Positions 34,977 to 45,070 are shown, counted from the first letter of the stretch. The stretch: 64,000 nt of DNA from Methanobacteriota archaeon (GCA_016841625.1 JAENYU010000010.1:55048-119047), one strand, 5' to 3'. Numbers and translations are program-made. The notes: a model not told the origin generated them from the letters alone.

Positions 34977-36011
34977 CTAATTCCCAACCCTTCCATTTAT
35001 GAGAGTATTTTTTTCAAAATAGTTCTCAAGATGCCTCCTGACCCTGAAGACCTCTTCAGTCCCGGGCAAAGAGGACATGATTATTTCCAGGTAACGATGT
35101 TTCCTGATGAGGGCAAAAGTCTCAGGGAAATTGATGTCGAAAACCCAGCTCAAGCGAAGGAGTTTGACATCGTTCTGATTTCGGATGTCTCTTATTTTTG
35201 CCATTCTGTTGTTCATTATATCTTCTATCACGGAGCCGGAGCACTCCGGGGTATCAGGCAAATAGAGTTCAAGGGCAGGGTTTCGGGATTTTCCCCCTGC
35301 TTCATAATCTTTACAAATAAGCCCCAGGATGTCCAGTTTATCGGCATCCCGGATAAGCTTTGAGTAAAAGAGCAGTTGCGGGGAGTTAGAGGTGTCTTCG
35401 GGAATCTCCATGAGGTTGTGGAATTCCACGGCTTTTAAGATGATATTTCTCTCCTCCCCGGGAAGGCGGGAAAGTATCCCGTTTTTTTTCAGGATTTTCA
35501 CTCCCAGAGCAGCGTGGTTTTCCGACTCGGAGTCTTTGAACGTTTTATACGTCAGGAACTGTTCAAAACGACCCAGGTCATGGAAGAGTGCTATCGTTTT
35601 GGCAATAAGACATTCGTTTTCCCCAAGTCTTTCGGCTTTTGCGAGTAAGAGGATGTTTTCGCAGACTCTTTTAGTGTGTTTGGCCTTGAGGTCGAGATTT
35701 TTCCGGATGAAGGGATCAGGAGATGTAAATCCTTTTACATATTCTGAAAACCATTTTCGAAAAAAAACCAGGTCTTCTTTTTGCATGCATCTGGAATAGA
35801 AAATTTCATTGTATATATTTTGTGCGTATGTATTTTGTGCGGATCTCCCTGAAAATTCCTCTACCGAATAATTCAGGGTCTTTATTCCCGTAGGGACGTA
35901 TTTTTTCCCTGGATGAAGGCTCTCTAGTTCGGGATATTCAAGCCCGAAGGATGAAGATAGAGTTTTCTCCTTGTGGTGGGGGCTGCTCAGAAGGTATTTT
36001 TTTCTGCTCAA
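34977..36011 (-). CDS. HD-domain hydrolase
   Basis: 344-aa protein of the HD superfamily. Metal-binding His/Asp are seen in HTKRVCENILLLAK, the hallmark FHDLGRF and AVEFHNLMEIPE. Such proteins hydrolyse phosphate esters of nucleotides or second messengers. Family-typical C-terminal region IRDADKLDILGLI. The start is TTG at 36011 because no ATG occurs before the conserved region; a TATA-like TTTTTAAAAG lies about 20 bp upstream. Single-gene unit, divergent from the TPR gene. Confidence 0.8.
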   Translation of the reverse strand: MSRKKYLLSSPHHKEKTLSSSFGLEYPELESLHPGKKYVPTGIKTLNYSVEEFSGRSAQNTYAQNIYNEIFYSRCMQKEDLVFFRKWFSEYVKGFTSPDPFIRKNLDLKAKHTKRVCENILLLAKAERLGENECLIAKTIALFHDLGRFEQFLTYKTFKDSESENHAALGVKILKKNGILSRLPGEERNIILKAVEFHNLMEIPEDTSNSPQLLFYSKLIRDADKLDILGLICKDYEAGGKSRNPALELYLPDTPECSGSVIEDIMNNRMAKIRDIRNQNDVKLLRLSWVFDINFPETFALIRKHRYLEIIMSSLPGTEEVFRVRRHLENYFEKNTLINGRVGN

Positions 36012-36524
36012 TTTCTTTTCTGCTCTCTAAATACTTTTAAAAATTTGCGTACTTTGATATTGGTGTATGTACAATAAAGGAAAAAACTTGAATAAGGTAA
36101 AGAATATTTGAATACTGGGTAAAGATCACTTGAATTAATGGGTATAAAGACTCGGATACTATAAAGGAAAAACTAGAATGACAAGTAATAAAAACTTGAA
36201 TTGGCTTCAATGTATGAGTAATTTATATTGAGGTCAACAGAGGTTTATTTTATTTGCCAAATCTCTGTATATCAACCACTTTAATGGTTCTGGATGCAAT
36301 CCTTATGTGTAGCTATTTTGTGTATTAAGGATGTTTGTTTAGATTACAGATATTAAGGATGTTAATGTATAATTACAGTATTAAAGACATTAATGCATAT
36401 CATAGATAAAGAATGGAATGCATGTGCTGGATTGTATAAGCGCTGGACAATCGTATCATGCTGAATCCTATGCGAATTATAACTTATAGAAAGGGAACTC
36501 ATCGGGAAAAAGCCGGGGTATTTA
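36012..36524. other. Intergenic region between HD and TPR genes
   Basis: 513 AT-rich bp with no supported gene. Short repeats occur: TTGAATA/TTGAATT words at 36080-36200 and ATTAAGGATGTT/ATTAAAGACATT words at 36325-36400. The last 35 bp before the TPR start (GGGAACTCAT ... GGGGTATTTA) are conserved before the second TPR gene. Confidence 0.4.
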
Positions 36525-39500
36525 ATGAACTCAGTTAAAAAATTGCGGTCGGTTATTAATTCATTAGTTATCTTGGGTGCTTGTTTGCTCTTCATTTCAG
36601 CGGGAGGTTTCTTCCCTACAGCTGAAGCCATCACGTTTAAAGGACTGATTGCAAGTGCGGGAGGACCTGAAAATACTTCTCCCCTCGAAGAAGTACTTGC
36701 GCAGAACCCTTCTTCCGTGGAAGGGTTAATAGATAAGGGCCATGCACTTTATTCTTTTGGGGAATACGGGTTTTCGATCGAGTGTTATGAGAAAGCCCTT
36801 GAACTTGATCCCGTTTCCTCGGTTGCCTGGTATGGCAAAGCCTGTGCCCTTGACGAACTCGGAATGTATGAAGACGCAATCGAAAGTTATAATCTTGCCC
36901 TTGAAACCTCTCCGGATGCCTTTGAAAGCTGGTATGAAAGGGGTGATGAGTTTTACGGGATAAAAAGCTATCCTGGAGCCGTTGATTGTTATGAGAAGGC
37001 TCTGGCTTTTGGTTCTTACCGTTCCAGAATTCTGTGCCGTGAGGGGCTTGCATTTGAGAAGCTCGGCCTGGATCAGCATGCATTTGTTTCTTATGAAAAA
37101 GCGATTGAGTACAATTTGAACTGTTCCAGGGCTCTTTACATGCAGGGGATGGCTTACACCGGACTCGACAGACATGAAGAGGCAATGGGATGTTTTGATA
37201 AGGCCCTGAATATTACCCCGGACAATTCCGACCTCTGGTACCAGAAGGGGACCGTTTTCGACAGTCTCGAGGATTACGGGACTGCCGTGGAATGTTACGA
37301 TGAGGCTCTTTCTCTCAATCCCGACTCGGTTGAAGCCTGGTACAACAAAGGTGCGGACCTTGACAGGATGGGTACGGAACTTGAAAACGTGGGGGAGTAT
37401 CAGGAAGCTTCAAAGTATTATCAGGAAGCTTTAACCTGTTATGGCTCTGTCCTCGTTTCGGAGCCGGACAATCTCAATGCTCTTCAGAGAAAAGGTTCAG
37501 ATCTGGGGAAGCTCGAAAGGCACTCCGAAGCTATCCAGTGCTACGATAACATCCTTAAATACGACCCTGGCAACTCCGATGCCTGGTACGGCAAGGGTGC
37601 TGCACTTTATGCAATGGGACAGTACGATGCCGCAATAGCATGTTATGAAATGGCCCTCAACCCGGATACGGGAGTTGAGGTGGAAGAAGCCGGAGACGTG
37701 CTTATTCAGAAACTGAAAGCTTACGATTCTTCCCTGATATGTTACCCGGCTGCCCCGGACTTCGATTCGGAAGCTGTCAGGATCCTCTACGATAAGGGCC
37801 TGGCTTTCGACAAACTTGAGAATTACGAAGCTGCGATAGATTGCTACACTCAGGTCCTTGAAGAAGAAAACGGTCATCCCGTGATATGGTACCGGAAAGC
37901 CCGGAACCTTGACCGTCTTGACAGGTACGGGGAAGCTGTGGAATGCTACGGCAAAGCCCTGAAACTGGATCCTGATTATCCTAAGGCCTGGTACGAAAGA
38001 GGGTTCGATTACTCCAGGCTCGGGAAGCATAAGGATGCCGTGAAATCCTATGATAAGGCTCTGACCCTTGATGAAAATTATACCCTTGTCTGGTACAGCA
38101 AAGCCTCTGCCCTGACTCAACTGGGGGAACACGAAGAGGCACTTGAATGTTATGACAGGGTTCTTGCTTTTGCCCCGGACAGCTTTGAGATCTGGTATAA
38201 CAAGGGCCTTGCCTTTGACCAGCTTGGCAGGTACGGGGAAGCCGTAGAATGCTACAATGAAGCTCTCAGAATCAACCCGGCATATGCCCCTGCCCGTTTC
38301 AAGCTGAATGAGAACCTTGAGCTGCTCTCGAACGTCGAGACCTTCGAACCTCCTTCATCAGGGAACACTACAGGTGCCAGCGTCCTTGACGGATTGCTTG
38401 CAAGCGGATTCTGGTCCTATCTCCTGGGTTACCAGAACCTGGATTCAGAAGAATATTCTCAGGACTTTGACCTCGGGAGTGTTGAGTTCCTCGATTCGGG
38501 GTTCGGCTATGATGCAGCCTGGTACGGGAAAGCTTCAGCCAGCAGGAAACTGGAGATGTACGGGGATGCCCTTACCTGCTATGACATGGCTTTGATGATC
38601 AACCCCGAGCATGTTGATGCCTGGTACGAGCAGGCTCTTGTCCTGGGAAAACTCGGCATGTCTGAGGGTGCTTTTGAAGCCTATAAAAGAGCCGCCACTC
38701 TGGACCCGCAGTCCGGAAAAGCCTGGTACGGCATGGCTTCGGCTGTTAACAGGCTTGGGAGATACAATGAGGCGATAACGTACTACGACAGGGTACTCAT
38801 GCTCGAACCCGGGAATACCGGAGCCCTGGCTGAGAAAGCTTCAGCCCTTGCCGAACTCGGAAGGTACGAGGAAGCCGTTCCGTGCTACAATACGCTCCTG
38901 AAGCTTGAGCCTGATAACTTTGAGGGCATTAGCGGCAGGGCTTTGGCACTGGTAAAACTCGGCAGGAATGAGGAAGCAGTAGCCGATTATGACCGGATAC
39001 TGAAGCTTGAACCGGTGAATATTCAGGCCGGAATCGAGAAAGCTGCGGTTCTCGAAGAAATTGGCAGGTACGAAGAGGCGGTTGCAAGCTATGACCGGAT
39101 CCTTGAACTCCAGCCTGGCAGCACGGACGTGCTGTTCAGGAAAGCTGCGGCCCTGGAGATGCTCGGGAACTTTGAGGGTGCGATTGCCTGTTATGACAGG
39201 GTCCTTGAGCTGAACTCCTTAAGCGTAGAGGCGTACAACAGAAAAGGCTTTACCCTGCATCGGATGGGAAGATACCAGGAAGCTATCGCCTGCTATAATA
39301 AGGCCCTGGAATACGCTCCCAATAACGCTGCAGCCTGGTATTTCAAAGGGCTTTCCCAGTATTCCGCAAGCAGCCATACCGCAGCCCTGGCAAGTTTCGA
39401 TAAAACGATCCAGTTAAAGCCTGACTGTATCACAGCCTGGTACAACAGGGGTTACATCTACAACGTGCTTGGTGAAGTTGAAGAAGCTATCAGTAGCTAT

Positions 39501-39752
39501 AATAGGGCTCTTGCAATAGACCCGAACTCACCTTCAACCCTTTATAACAAACGTTTTGCCCTCTACACCATAAAGAGGCATACCGAAGCTTCGGAGTGCA
39601 AGACTAAACTCGATGCTATTGACCCGGGCTTTGTGGGTGCCCTGCAGGACAGGGGAACAAAGTTTTTCCTCCCTGATACCTACAGCGCAACCCTGGACTA
39701 CACCCTGACTACAAGGTGGTATGAGGATTCGAAAAATGTCCCGGTAAATTGA
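36525..39752 (+). CDS. Giant secreted tetratricopeptide-repeat (TPR) protein, copy 1
   Basis: 1075-aa protein with an N-terminal signal or anchor (residues about 12-37, LVILGACLLFISAGGFFPTA) and about 25 TPR units with the pattern AWYxKGxALxxLGRYEEAIECYDKAL. The TPR solenoid is broken near residues 605-665 by a non-TPR spacer (GFWSYLLGYQNLDS) that is also present in copy 2. GGGG is 6-8 nt before the ATG. TPR solenoids bind proteins; being exported, this one probably scaffolds an envelope or extracellular complex. Short C-terminal tail without anchor. It is followed 540 bp later by a paralogue of the same design. Confidence 0.88.
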   Translation: MNSVKKLRSVINSLVILGACLLFISAGGFFPTAEAITFKGLIASAGGPENTSPLEEVLAQNPSSVEGLIDKGHALYSFGEYGFSIECYEKALELDPVSSVAWYGKACALDELGMYEDAIESYNLALETSPDAFESWYERGDEFYGIKSYPGAVDCYEKALAFGSYRSRILCREGLAFEKLGLDQHAFVSYEKAIEYNLNCSRALYMQGMAYTGLDRHEEAMGCFDKALNITPDNSDLWYQKGTVFDSLEDYGTAVECYDEALSLNPDSVEAWYNKGADLDRMGTELENVGEYQEASKYYQEALTCYGSVLVSEPDNLNALQRKGSDLGKLERHSEAIQCYDNILKYDPGNSDAWYGKGAALYAMGQYDAAIACYEMALNPDTGVEVEEAGDVLIQKLKAYDSSLICYPAAPDFDSEAVRILYDKGLAFDKLENYEAAIDCYTQVLEEENGHPVIWYRKARNLDRLDRYGEAVECYGKALKLDPDYPKAWYERGFDYSRLGKHKDAVKSYDKALTLDENYTLVWYSKASALTQLGEHEEALECYDRVLAFAPDSFEIWYNKGLAFDQLGRYGEAVECYNEALRINPAYAPARFKLNENLELLSNVETFEPPSSGNTTGASVLDGLLASGFWSYLLGYQNLDSEEYSQDFDLGSVEFLDSGFGYDAAWYGKASASRKLEMYGDALTCYDMALMINPEHVDAWYEQALVLGKLGMSEGAFEAYKRAATLDPQSGKAWYGMASAVNRLGRYNEAITYYDRVLMLEPGNTGALAEKASALAELGRYEEAVPCYNTLLKLEPDNFEGISGRALALVKLGRNEEAVADYDRILKLEPVNIQAGIEKAAVLEEIGRYEEAVASYDRILELQPGSTDVLFRKAAALEMLGNFEGAIACYDRVLELNSLSVEAYNRKGFTLHRMGRYQEAIACYNKALEYAPNNAAAWYFKGLSQYSASSHTAALASFDKTIQLKPDCITAWYNRGYIYNVLGEVEEAISSYNRALAIDPNSPSTLYNKRFALYTIKRHTEASECKTKLDAIDPGFVGALQDRGTKFFLPDTYSATLDYTLTTRWYEDSKNVPVN

Positions 39753-40082
39753 GTGAAATGGGTCTGCAGGTCCCCGGCCTGCCGACCATACCCTATTTTT
39801 TACTACGTCCGACTTCTCTTTGTTTCTGACTTTTTTATTTGTTTGACTTTTTTGTGTGTTAGGTTTGAATTAGTTTGAATTATACCTTTTCCGGAATAAA
39901 ATACCAGGGAAAAAATAATCTTTTTTATATCAACTGTATTAACTATTTGGATATCAGGCAATAGTAATTTATGTAGTTATGATTTATCTCTTGATATCTC
40001 AATTTACATGGTTCAATACATTACATTTGATGAACCTGATTAATCTGATACTGACATCCTGTCGAGAACTATTCAGGATAAT

Positions 40083-40190
40083 GCATTATGATGCTGTTCC
40101 CGAATGCATTATGATGCCGATACTAATTGCATTATGATGCTGTTCCCGAATGCATTATGATGCCGATACTAATTGCATTATGATCCAGAT
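40083..40190 (+). repeat. 46-bp tandem repeat between the TPR genes
   Basis: Period 46 bp, about 2.3 copies (starts 40083, 40129, 40175). Each unit contains two GCATTATGATG words spaced 22 and 24 bp, separated by CTGTTCCCGAAT and CCGATACTAATT. The rest of 39753-40295 is AT-rich without a supported gene, and ends with the conserved GGAACTCATT ... GGGGTATTTA leader. Confidence 0.85.
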
Positions 40191-40295
40191 CCCAGATGAG
40201 TTGTGACCCAATGCTGAATCACAGCAAGGGTATGTGTTCCAGCATATGCTGGAATATTTTCACAAGGAACTCATTAGAAAAAATAGGGGTATTTA

Positions 40296-43200
40296 ATGAA
40301 CCCGACCAAAAAAGTTAATTCGATTGTTAATTTCTTTGTTCTCCTGGTTTTCACTTTATTTGTCATCTCTTCAGCAGGTCCTTTACCTGTTGAAGGAGCT
40401 GTTTCAACCCAGGGATTGGTTGCAGAAAACGCCCGGGGGGCCGGGGATTTCTCCTCCCTAGGGGAATTGCTTGCGCAGAACCCGACTTCCGTTGAAGGTC
40501 TTATTACTAAAGGCAATGCTCTGTATTCTCAGGGAGAATACGAACTTTCCGTTGGCTTCTATGAGAAAGCACTTGCCTCAGACCCCGGTTCTTCGGCAGC
40601 CTGGTATGCCATGGGGCTTGCCCTGGAAGAGTCCGGGTTGTATGAGGATTCACTTGATTGTTACGATAAGGCCCTTGAAACCTTCCCTGCTTCTTCCCAG
40701 CGCCGGTATGAGAGGGGAGAGGAACTTTTCGGCGTAATGAATTACCCGGATTCCATAAATTCTTACGAGAAAGTTCTCGCTGCAGACTCCTTTATTGCCG
40801 GAGTCTGGTTCCGGAAAGGCCGTGCATTTGAAAAGCTGGGAGATAGCGAGCAAGCTCTGCTATCTTATGAAAAATCCCTTGAGTACGGTTCCAGCTCTTC
40901 CAGAGCCCTGTATATGCAGGGACTGGCTTATACCGAACTCGGCAGGCATGAAGAAGCAATGAGCTGTTTCGACAGGGCCCTGAAGATTGCCCCCGACGAC
41001 CCCGAACTCTGGTACCAGAAGGGAATGCTTTTTGACAAACTTGGAAATTACGAGGCTGCTGTGGGGTGCTATGAGCAGGTCCTTTCCCTCAATCCTGACT
41101 CGACTGAAGCCTGGTACCATAAAGGTGTGGGCCTTGAGAAACTGGGCAGGGAACTTGACAGCGCAGAGAAGCATCAAGAAGCTTTAACCTATTATCAGGA
41201 AGCTTTAACATGCTATGACTCTGTCCTTCCCTCTGAGCCTGATTCCATCGCTGCCCTGCAGGGAAAAGGTTTCTGCCTCGACCAGCTTGGCAGGCCTTCC
41301 GAAGCGATCCAGTGCTACGACGAAATCCTTACTTACGAGCCTTACAACTACGAAGCCTGGCACAGCAAAGGTTCCCTGCTTGACTCGATGGGGCAGTATG
41401 ATGAAGCTGTAGCCTGCTATTCCATGGCTCAAATGGCTCTGGACCCGGATTCAGGAATCCAGGCGGAAGAAGCCGGGATTGCCCTGCTTGAAAAGATGAA
41501 CGCTTACGATGCTTCACTTGCAAGTTATCCCGACGCCCCGAAGTTCAGGTCCGAACCTGTTAAGATCCTGTACGACAAGGGCCTGGCTCTGGACAAACTT
41601 GGAAACTACGAGAGTGCCGTGGAATGTTACGGTCAGGTCCTGGAAAATGAACCGGGGCACGCTGTGGTCTGGTACAGGAAAGCCCTGGATCTTGACAGGC
41701 TTGGCAGGTACGAAGATGCCGTTGTAGCTTATGAAAAAGCCTTAAAGCTGGATTCCGGCTATGCCAGGGTCTGGTATCGGAAAGGGTTCGATTCCGCAAG
41801 GCTCGGAGAGCATAGGGATGCCCTGAAAAGCTACGACAAAGCCCTGGAGCTGGACGAAAACTATTACCTTGCCTGGTACGGCAAAGCGTCTTCCCTTATC
41901 CTGCTTGAGGAATCCGATGCTTCTATCGAGTGTTATGACCGCCTCCTTGCCTTTGCCCCGGAAAGTGCTGAAATCTGGTATAACAAGGGCCTTGCTCTGG
42001 ACCAACTTGACAAATACGAGGAAGCCGGAGAGTGTTACAACCGGGCTCTCCAGCTTAACCCGGAGTATGCCCCCGTCCGTTTCAAGCTTAAAGAGGGTGC
42101 GGAGCTTTCGAGATCCGAAGTTTCTCGCCCCCCGAAGGAAGAGAGTAAGGATGTCAACCTTGAAGGGGCCCTTTCCGGTGGGTTCTGGGTTTATCTCCTG
42201 GTCCCTGAAAAACCGGATTCAGGAGAGTACGACGCTGGGTCTTACCCCGAAAATGTCGAGCTCCTTGACCCTCTGTTCAGTTTCGACTCTGTCTGGTACG
42301 GCAAAGCTTCCGTCTGCAGGGAACTGGGGCAGTATGAGGATGCCTTGAGTTCTTATGAGATGGTTCTTATGATCAACCCGGAGCGCACTGAAGCCTGGTA
42401 TGAAGAGGGTTCGGTCCTTGACCTGCTTGGCAGGAATGCGGAAGCCATGGAATGTTATAAAAAAGCCGTGGATCTGGACCCGCAGTCCGGCATTGCCTGG
42501 TACGGGATGGCTTCGACTGTTAACAGCCTGGGAAGGTCCGAGGAAGCAATAACTTACTTTGACAGGGTGCTTGAAATTGATTCCCACAATGCCATGGCCC
42601 TTCAGGAAAAAGGTATGGTTCTTGCCAGCCTTGGAAAATATGAGGAAGCGGTTTCCTGTTACGATACGCTTCTGGAGTTTGAGCCGGATAATGTTGGGGC
42701 GCTGGAAGGCCGGGCTTTAGCACTCGTGAAGCTGGAAAGGTCTGAAGAAGCACTGGACGAGTACGATAAAATCCTGAAGTTCGAACCTGCTAATTTCGGA
42801 GCCCTGGCCGAGAAAGCTTCGGCTTTCGAAGGGCTTGGCAGGTACGAAGAAGCCGTTGAGTGCTATGGGAAGATCCTTGATGCCTCCCCGGGTAATAGGG
42901 AAGTAATGTACAGGCAGGCTAAGGCTCTGGAAGAACTCGAGGACTTCGAAGGTGCGATTGCCTGTTATGACATGATTCTTGAACTTGACCCGGCAAATGC
43001 CGATGCCCATAACAGCAAGGGCTTTGCCTTCTACAGGCTCGAGAGGTATCAGGAAGCCATTGATTGTTATGATAAAGCCCTTGAGTATGATCCCGGCAAC
43101 GCTGCTGCCTGGTATTACAAAGGATGCGCTTACTACGCAAGGAGCAGCTATACCGCAGCCCTTGAGTCCTTCGATAAAGCAGCTCAATTAAAGCCTGGCA

Positions 43201-43835
43201 GCATTACGGCCTGGTACAATAAGGGTTACATTTACAACGTACAGGGAGACGTCGAAAAAGCCATTGAGTCCTACGATAAGGCTCTTGCAATCAACCCGAA
43301 TTCGGCCTCAGCTCTTTATAACAAGCGCTTTGCCCTTTACCGTATAAAGAAACACGATGAAGCGTCGGCATGCAAGACCAGACTGGACAGCCTTGACCCT
43401 GGCTTTGTGGGAGCCCTTGAGGACAGGGGAACAAAGCTCTTCCTCCCTGATACTTACAGAGGGGACCTTGACTTTGCCCTGCCGAACAGGTGGCACGGGG
43501 ACTCGGAGAACTTCCCGGAGTATGTGGTTGAAAACATGACCGCAAATCCTCTGCCTGAGGACTATGTCCCCGGACCTGATGAATATGACAGTTTCTACAT
43601 CCCGGAAGCGGGCGAGGGACAGGATGAAGTGACTGATGAAGTGACTGATGAAATGACTGATGAAATGACTGATGAAATGACTGATGAGAAACAGGATGAA
43701 AATGACAGTTTCTACATCCCGGAAGCTGGTGAAGTACCTGAAGAAGAAACGGATAATTATTCGGACACAGGTTCGAATAAAGAACCTGATGGATCTAACA
43801 GGACCGGTTACTATATCCCCGAAGCCGGGGAATAA
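40296..43835 (+). CDS. Giant secreted TPR protein, copy 2
   Basis: 1179-aa paralogue of the preceding gene with the same signal region, TPR number and order, and internal spacer (GGFWVYLLVPEKPDS near residue 630). It differs by a C-terminal extension of about 110 aa: two FYIPEAGE blocks and a final YYIPEAGE around an acidic EMTD repeat (four to six DEMTDE-type units at about 1110-1130). The repeated IPEAGE motif may be a binding or anchoring tag. SD and start match copy 1. Likely extracytoplasmic scaffold; no enzymatic motif. Confidence 0.88.
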   Translation: MNPTKKVNSIVNFFVLLVFTLFVISSAGPLPVEGAVSTQGLVAENARGAGDFSSLGELLAQNPTSVEGLITKGNALYSQGEYELSVGFYEKALASDPGSSAAWYAMGLALEESGLYEDSLDCYDKALETFPASSQRRYERGEELFGVMNYPDSINSYEKVLAADSFIAGVWFRKGRAFEKLGDSEQALLSYEKSLEYGSSSSRALYMQGLAYTELGRHEEAMSCFDRALKIAPDDPELWYQKGMLFDKLGNYEAAVGCYEQVLSLNPDSTEAWYHKGVGLEKLGRELDSAEKHQEALTYYQEALTCYDSVLPSEPDSIAALQGKGFCLDQLGRPSEAIQCYDEILTYEPYNYEAWHSKGSLLDSMGQYDEAVACYSMAQMALDPDSGIQAEEAGIALLEKMNAYDASLASYPDAPKFRSEPVKILYDKGLALDKLGNYESAVECYGQVLENEPGHAVVWYRKALDLDRLGRYEDAVVAYEKALKLDSGYARVWYRKGFDSARLGEHRDALKSYDKALELDENYYLAWYGKASSLILLEESDASIECYDRLLAFAPESAEIWYNKGLALDQLDKYEEAGECYNRALQLNPEYAPVRFKLKEGAELSRSEVSRPPKEESKDVNLEGALSGGFWVYLLVPEKPDSGEYDAGSYPENVELLDPLFSFDSVWYGKASVCRELGQYEDALSSYEMVLMINPERTEAWYEEGSVLDLLGRNAEAMECYKKAVDLDPQSGIAWYGMASTVNSLGRSEEAITYFDRVLEIDSHNAMALQEKGMVLASLGKYEEAVSCYDTLLEFEPDNVGALEGRALALVKLERSEEALDEYDKILKFEPANFGALAEKASAFEGLGRYEEAVECYGKILDASPGNREVMYRQAKALEELEDFEGAIACYDMILELDPANADAHNSKGFAFYRLERYQEAIDCYDKALEYDPGNAAAWYYKGCAYYARSSYTAALESFDKAAQLKPGSITAWYNKGYIYNVQGDVEKAIESYDKALAINPNSASALYNKRFALYRIKKHDEASACKTRLDSLDPGFVGALEDRGTKLFLPDTYRGDLDFALPNRWHGDSENFPEYVVENMTANPLPEDYVPGPDEYDSFYIPEAGEGQDEVTDEVTDEMTDEMTDEMTDEKQDENDSFYIPEAGEVPEEETDNYSDTGSNKEPDGSNRTGYYIPEAGE

Positions 43836-44198
43836 ACCGGAGAGTTAATGGTATAGTCTCAAGAAACCAGGGCGAATAATTGACAAAGTAAAAATGGTTT
43901 TGTCAGTGTCAGGCCTTTTCCGAATACAACTTCCGGTGTGTACTCTGCAATTTAGTGCATGCAGGGAGTAAATTTCCGGGTTCCCAGGCTAATTTTTATG
44001 TGGTTGACCCGGAGATCCTTGCCCGGATTTGGGGAAGTCCGTTGTGCATCCGGGAGTTAAAGTGTTACCCCAGGCATGTCCGCACATGAAAACCAAAACA
44101 GATGAAAATTAAACAAGAAAATGGGCAAAATTGCCTTTACTCAAAGGTATGGCTGAATAATTACAAAAAAGGGTACAATAATAAAAAAAAGTGGGTTG
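43836..44198. other. Intergenic region after TPR copy 2
   Basis: No gene, hairpin or repeat that I can support. A mixed-composition stretch that becomes A-rich near 44160-44195. Confidence 0.3.
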
Positions 44199-44475
44199 CC
44201 CGAATGTTTCCTGGAAATTGCGCCTCTTCGTTGATTTCGTTTACCTTCCAAAACTGCCTCTAATTCCGTGGGTTGCCGAAGGTGGCTTGAAGTTGCTATT
44301 TCCTTGTTTATTTCTGACACCCGCTTGAAACCAACTTACAGATTACAAGAGGGTGGTGCGAATGTTTACCAGAAACCTTCATGGGTTTCCTTGTTTTTTT
44401 CGACACCGGTGCTGAGCGACGAGAATGTTGGCCAGATTCCCTTTCGGGCTTCCTTGTTATGTTCTGACACCCATG
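44199..44475. repeat. Diverged 60-90-bp direct repeats
   Basis: Three copies of a bipartite unit: GAATGTTTCCTGG, GAATGTTTACCAG and GAATGTTGGCCAG at 44202, 44360 and 44423, paired with TTCCTTGTTTATTTCTGACAC, TTCCTTGTTTTTTTCGACAC and TTCCTTGTTATGTTCTGACAC at about 44300, 44388 and 44450 (each is listed with one base trimmed to stay short). They lie just downstream of the small membrane gene on its transcribed strand. Confidence 0.55.
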
Positions 44476-44490
44476 CCCTTTTCTCGGGTT

Positions 44491-44670
44491 TCAGACATCA
44501 ATGTCTGCCCCAAGGATCCTCGTTTCTACAGATCTTTTATCGGTGCTCGGTTTCCGAACGGCAGTTCCGAGCAAAACGATCCAGCCTACAGGAAATAGAA
44601 CAAGCAACAGGCTATAAAATGCAATAGCTGTTACTATCGATTTCCCTGCAAGCTTTTTCAGAGTGTCCAT
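44491..44670 (-). CDS. Small membrane protein, LFPVGW family, copy 2
   Basis: 59-aa peptide beginning MDTLKKLAGKSIVTAIAF, with a hydrophobic segment containing SLLLVLFPVGWIVLLG and a polar tail ending in ADIDV. SD GGAG lies 6-8 nt before the ATG at 44670. The strong match to the 34531-34752 product, with the AGKS and LFPVGW words in the same spacing, shows that both are real genes. No function known. Confidence 0.7.
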   Translation of the reverse strand: MDTLKKLAGKSIVTAIAFYSLLLVLFPVGWIVLLGTAVRKPSTDKRSVETRILGADIDV

Positions 44671-44926
44671 TGGTACTCCACCCCTGGTGTGGTTGTTTTC
44701 TCTTTGCTTGCGTCGTTCCGATAGTGGGCAATGTTCCCAGTCTTATCCAATGTCTTCAATATTGCGTGTGCTACATAATAGCACACATTAATATGCACTT
44801 ACTAATTTATATAGATTTTCCAAAAATAATATTGCAGTTTGCATATTTTTTATATTCCCAAATTGTGCCCCTCTCATGCTCCTGTTTTCTATAACCGATT
44901 TCAATTTTGAATAAATAAAGAAATAG

Positions 44927-45070
44927 CAGTATATTTAAATTATTCTTGTTCCCCCAGTTTTACTCTTTTGAGGTCTTCATGCCCACTTTTGAAGACCTTC
45001 TACCTATTCTCTCTTATTCCTCCTGTTTTCCTTCTGTTTTCTTTTTATTCCTTTTGTTTTCTTCCTGAGT
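44927..45070 (+). ncRNA. Candidate small RNA or structured thiI leader
   Basis: A strong TATA box (GTATATTTAAATTA, 44928-44941) is followed after about 35 bp by a perfect 9-bp hairpin (AGGTCTTCA 44971-44979 with TGAAGACCT 44990-44998) and then about 70 nt of nearly pure pyrimidine. This is promoter, stem and U-rich end in order, 75-150 bp before thiI, which has its own weaker TATA-like element (CTTTAAACC near 45109). Either a short RNA or a terminator in the thiI leader. Confidence 0.4.

Noticed and set aside
37497..38132. 211-codon minus-strand frame in TPR copy 1
   Set aside because: Periodic antisense of TPR repeats; no independent evidence.
40083..40190. Possible CRISPR array
   Set aside because: Units are contiguous tandem repeats without unique spacers and no cas genes are nearby; the same applies to 15741-15842, 25550-25672 and 46735-46786.
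44268..44627. 119-codon + strand frame
   Set aside because: Antisense to the small LFPVGW membrane gene and the diverged repeats, which are better supported.
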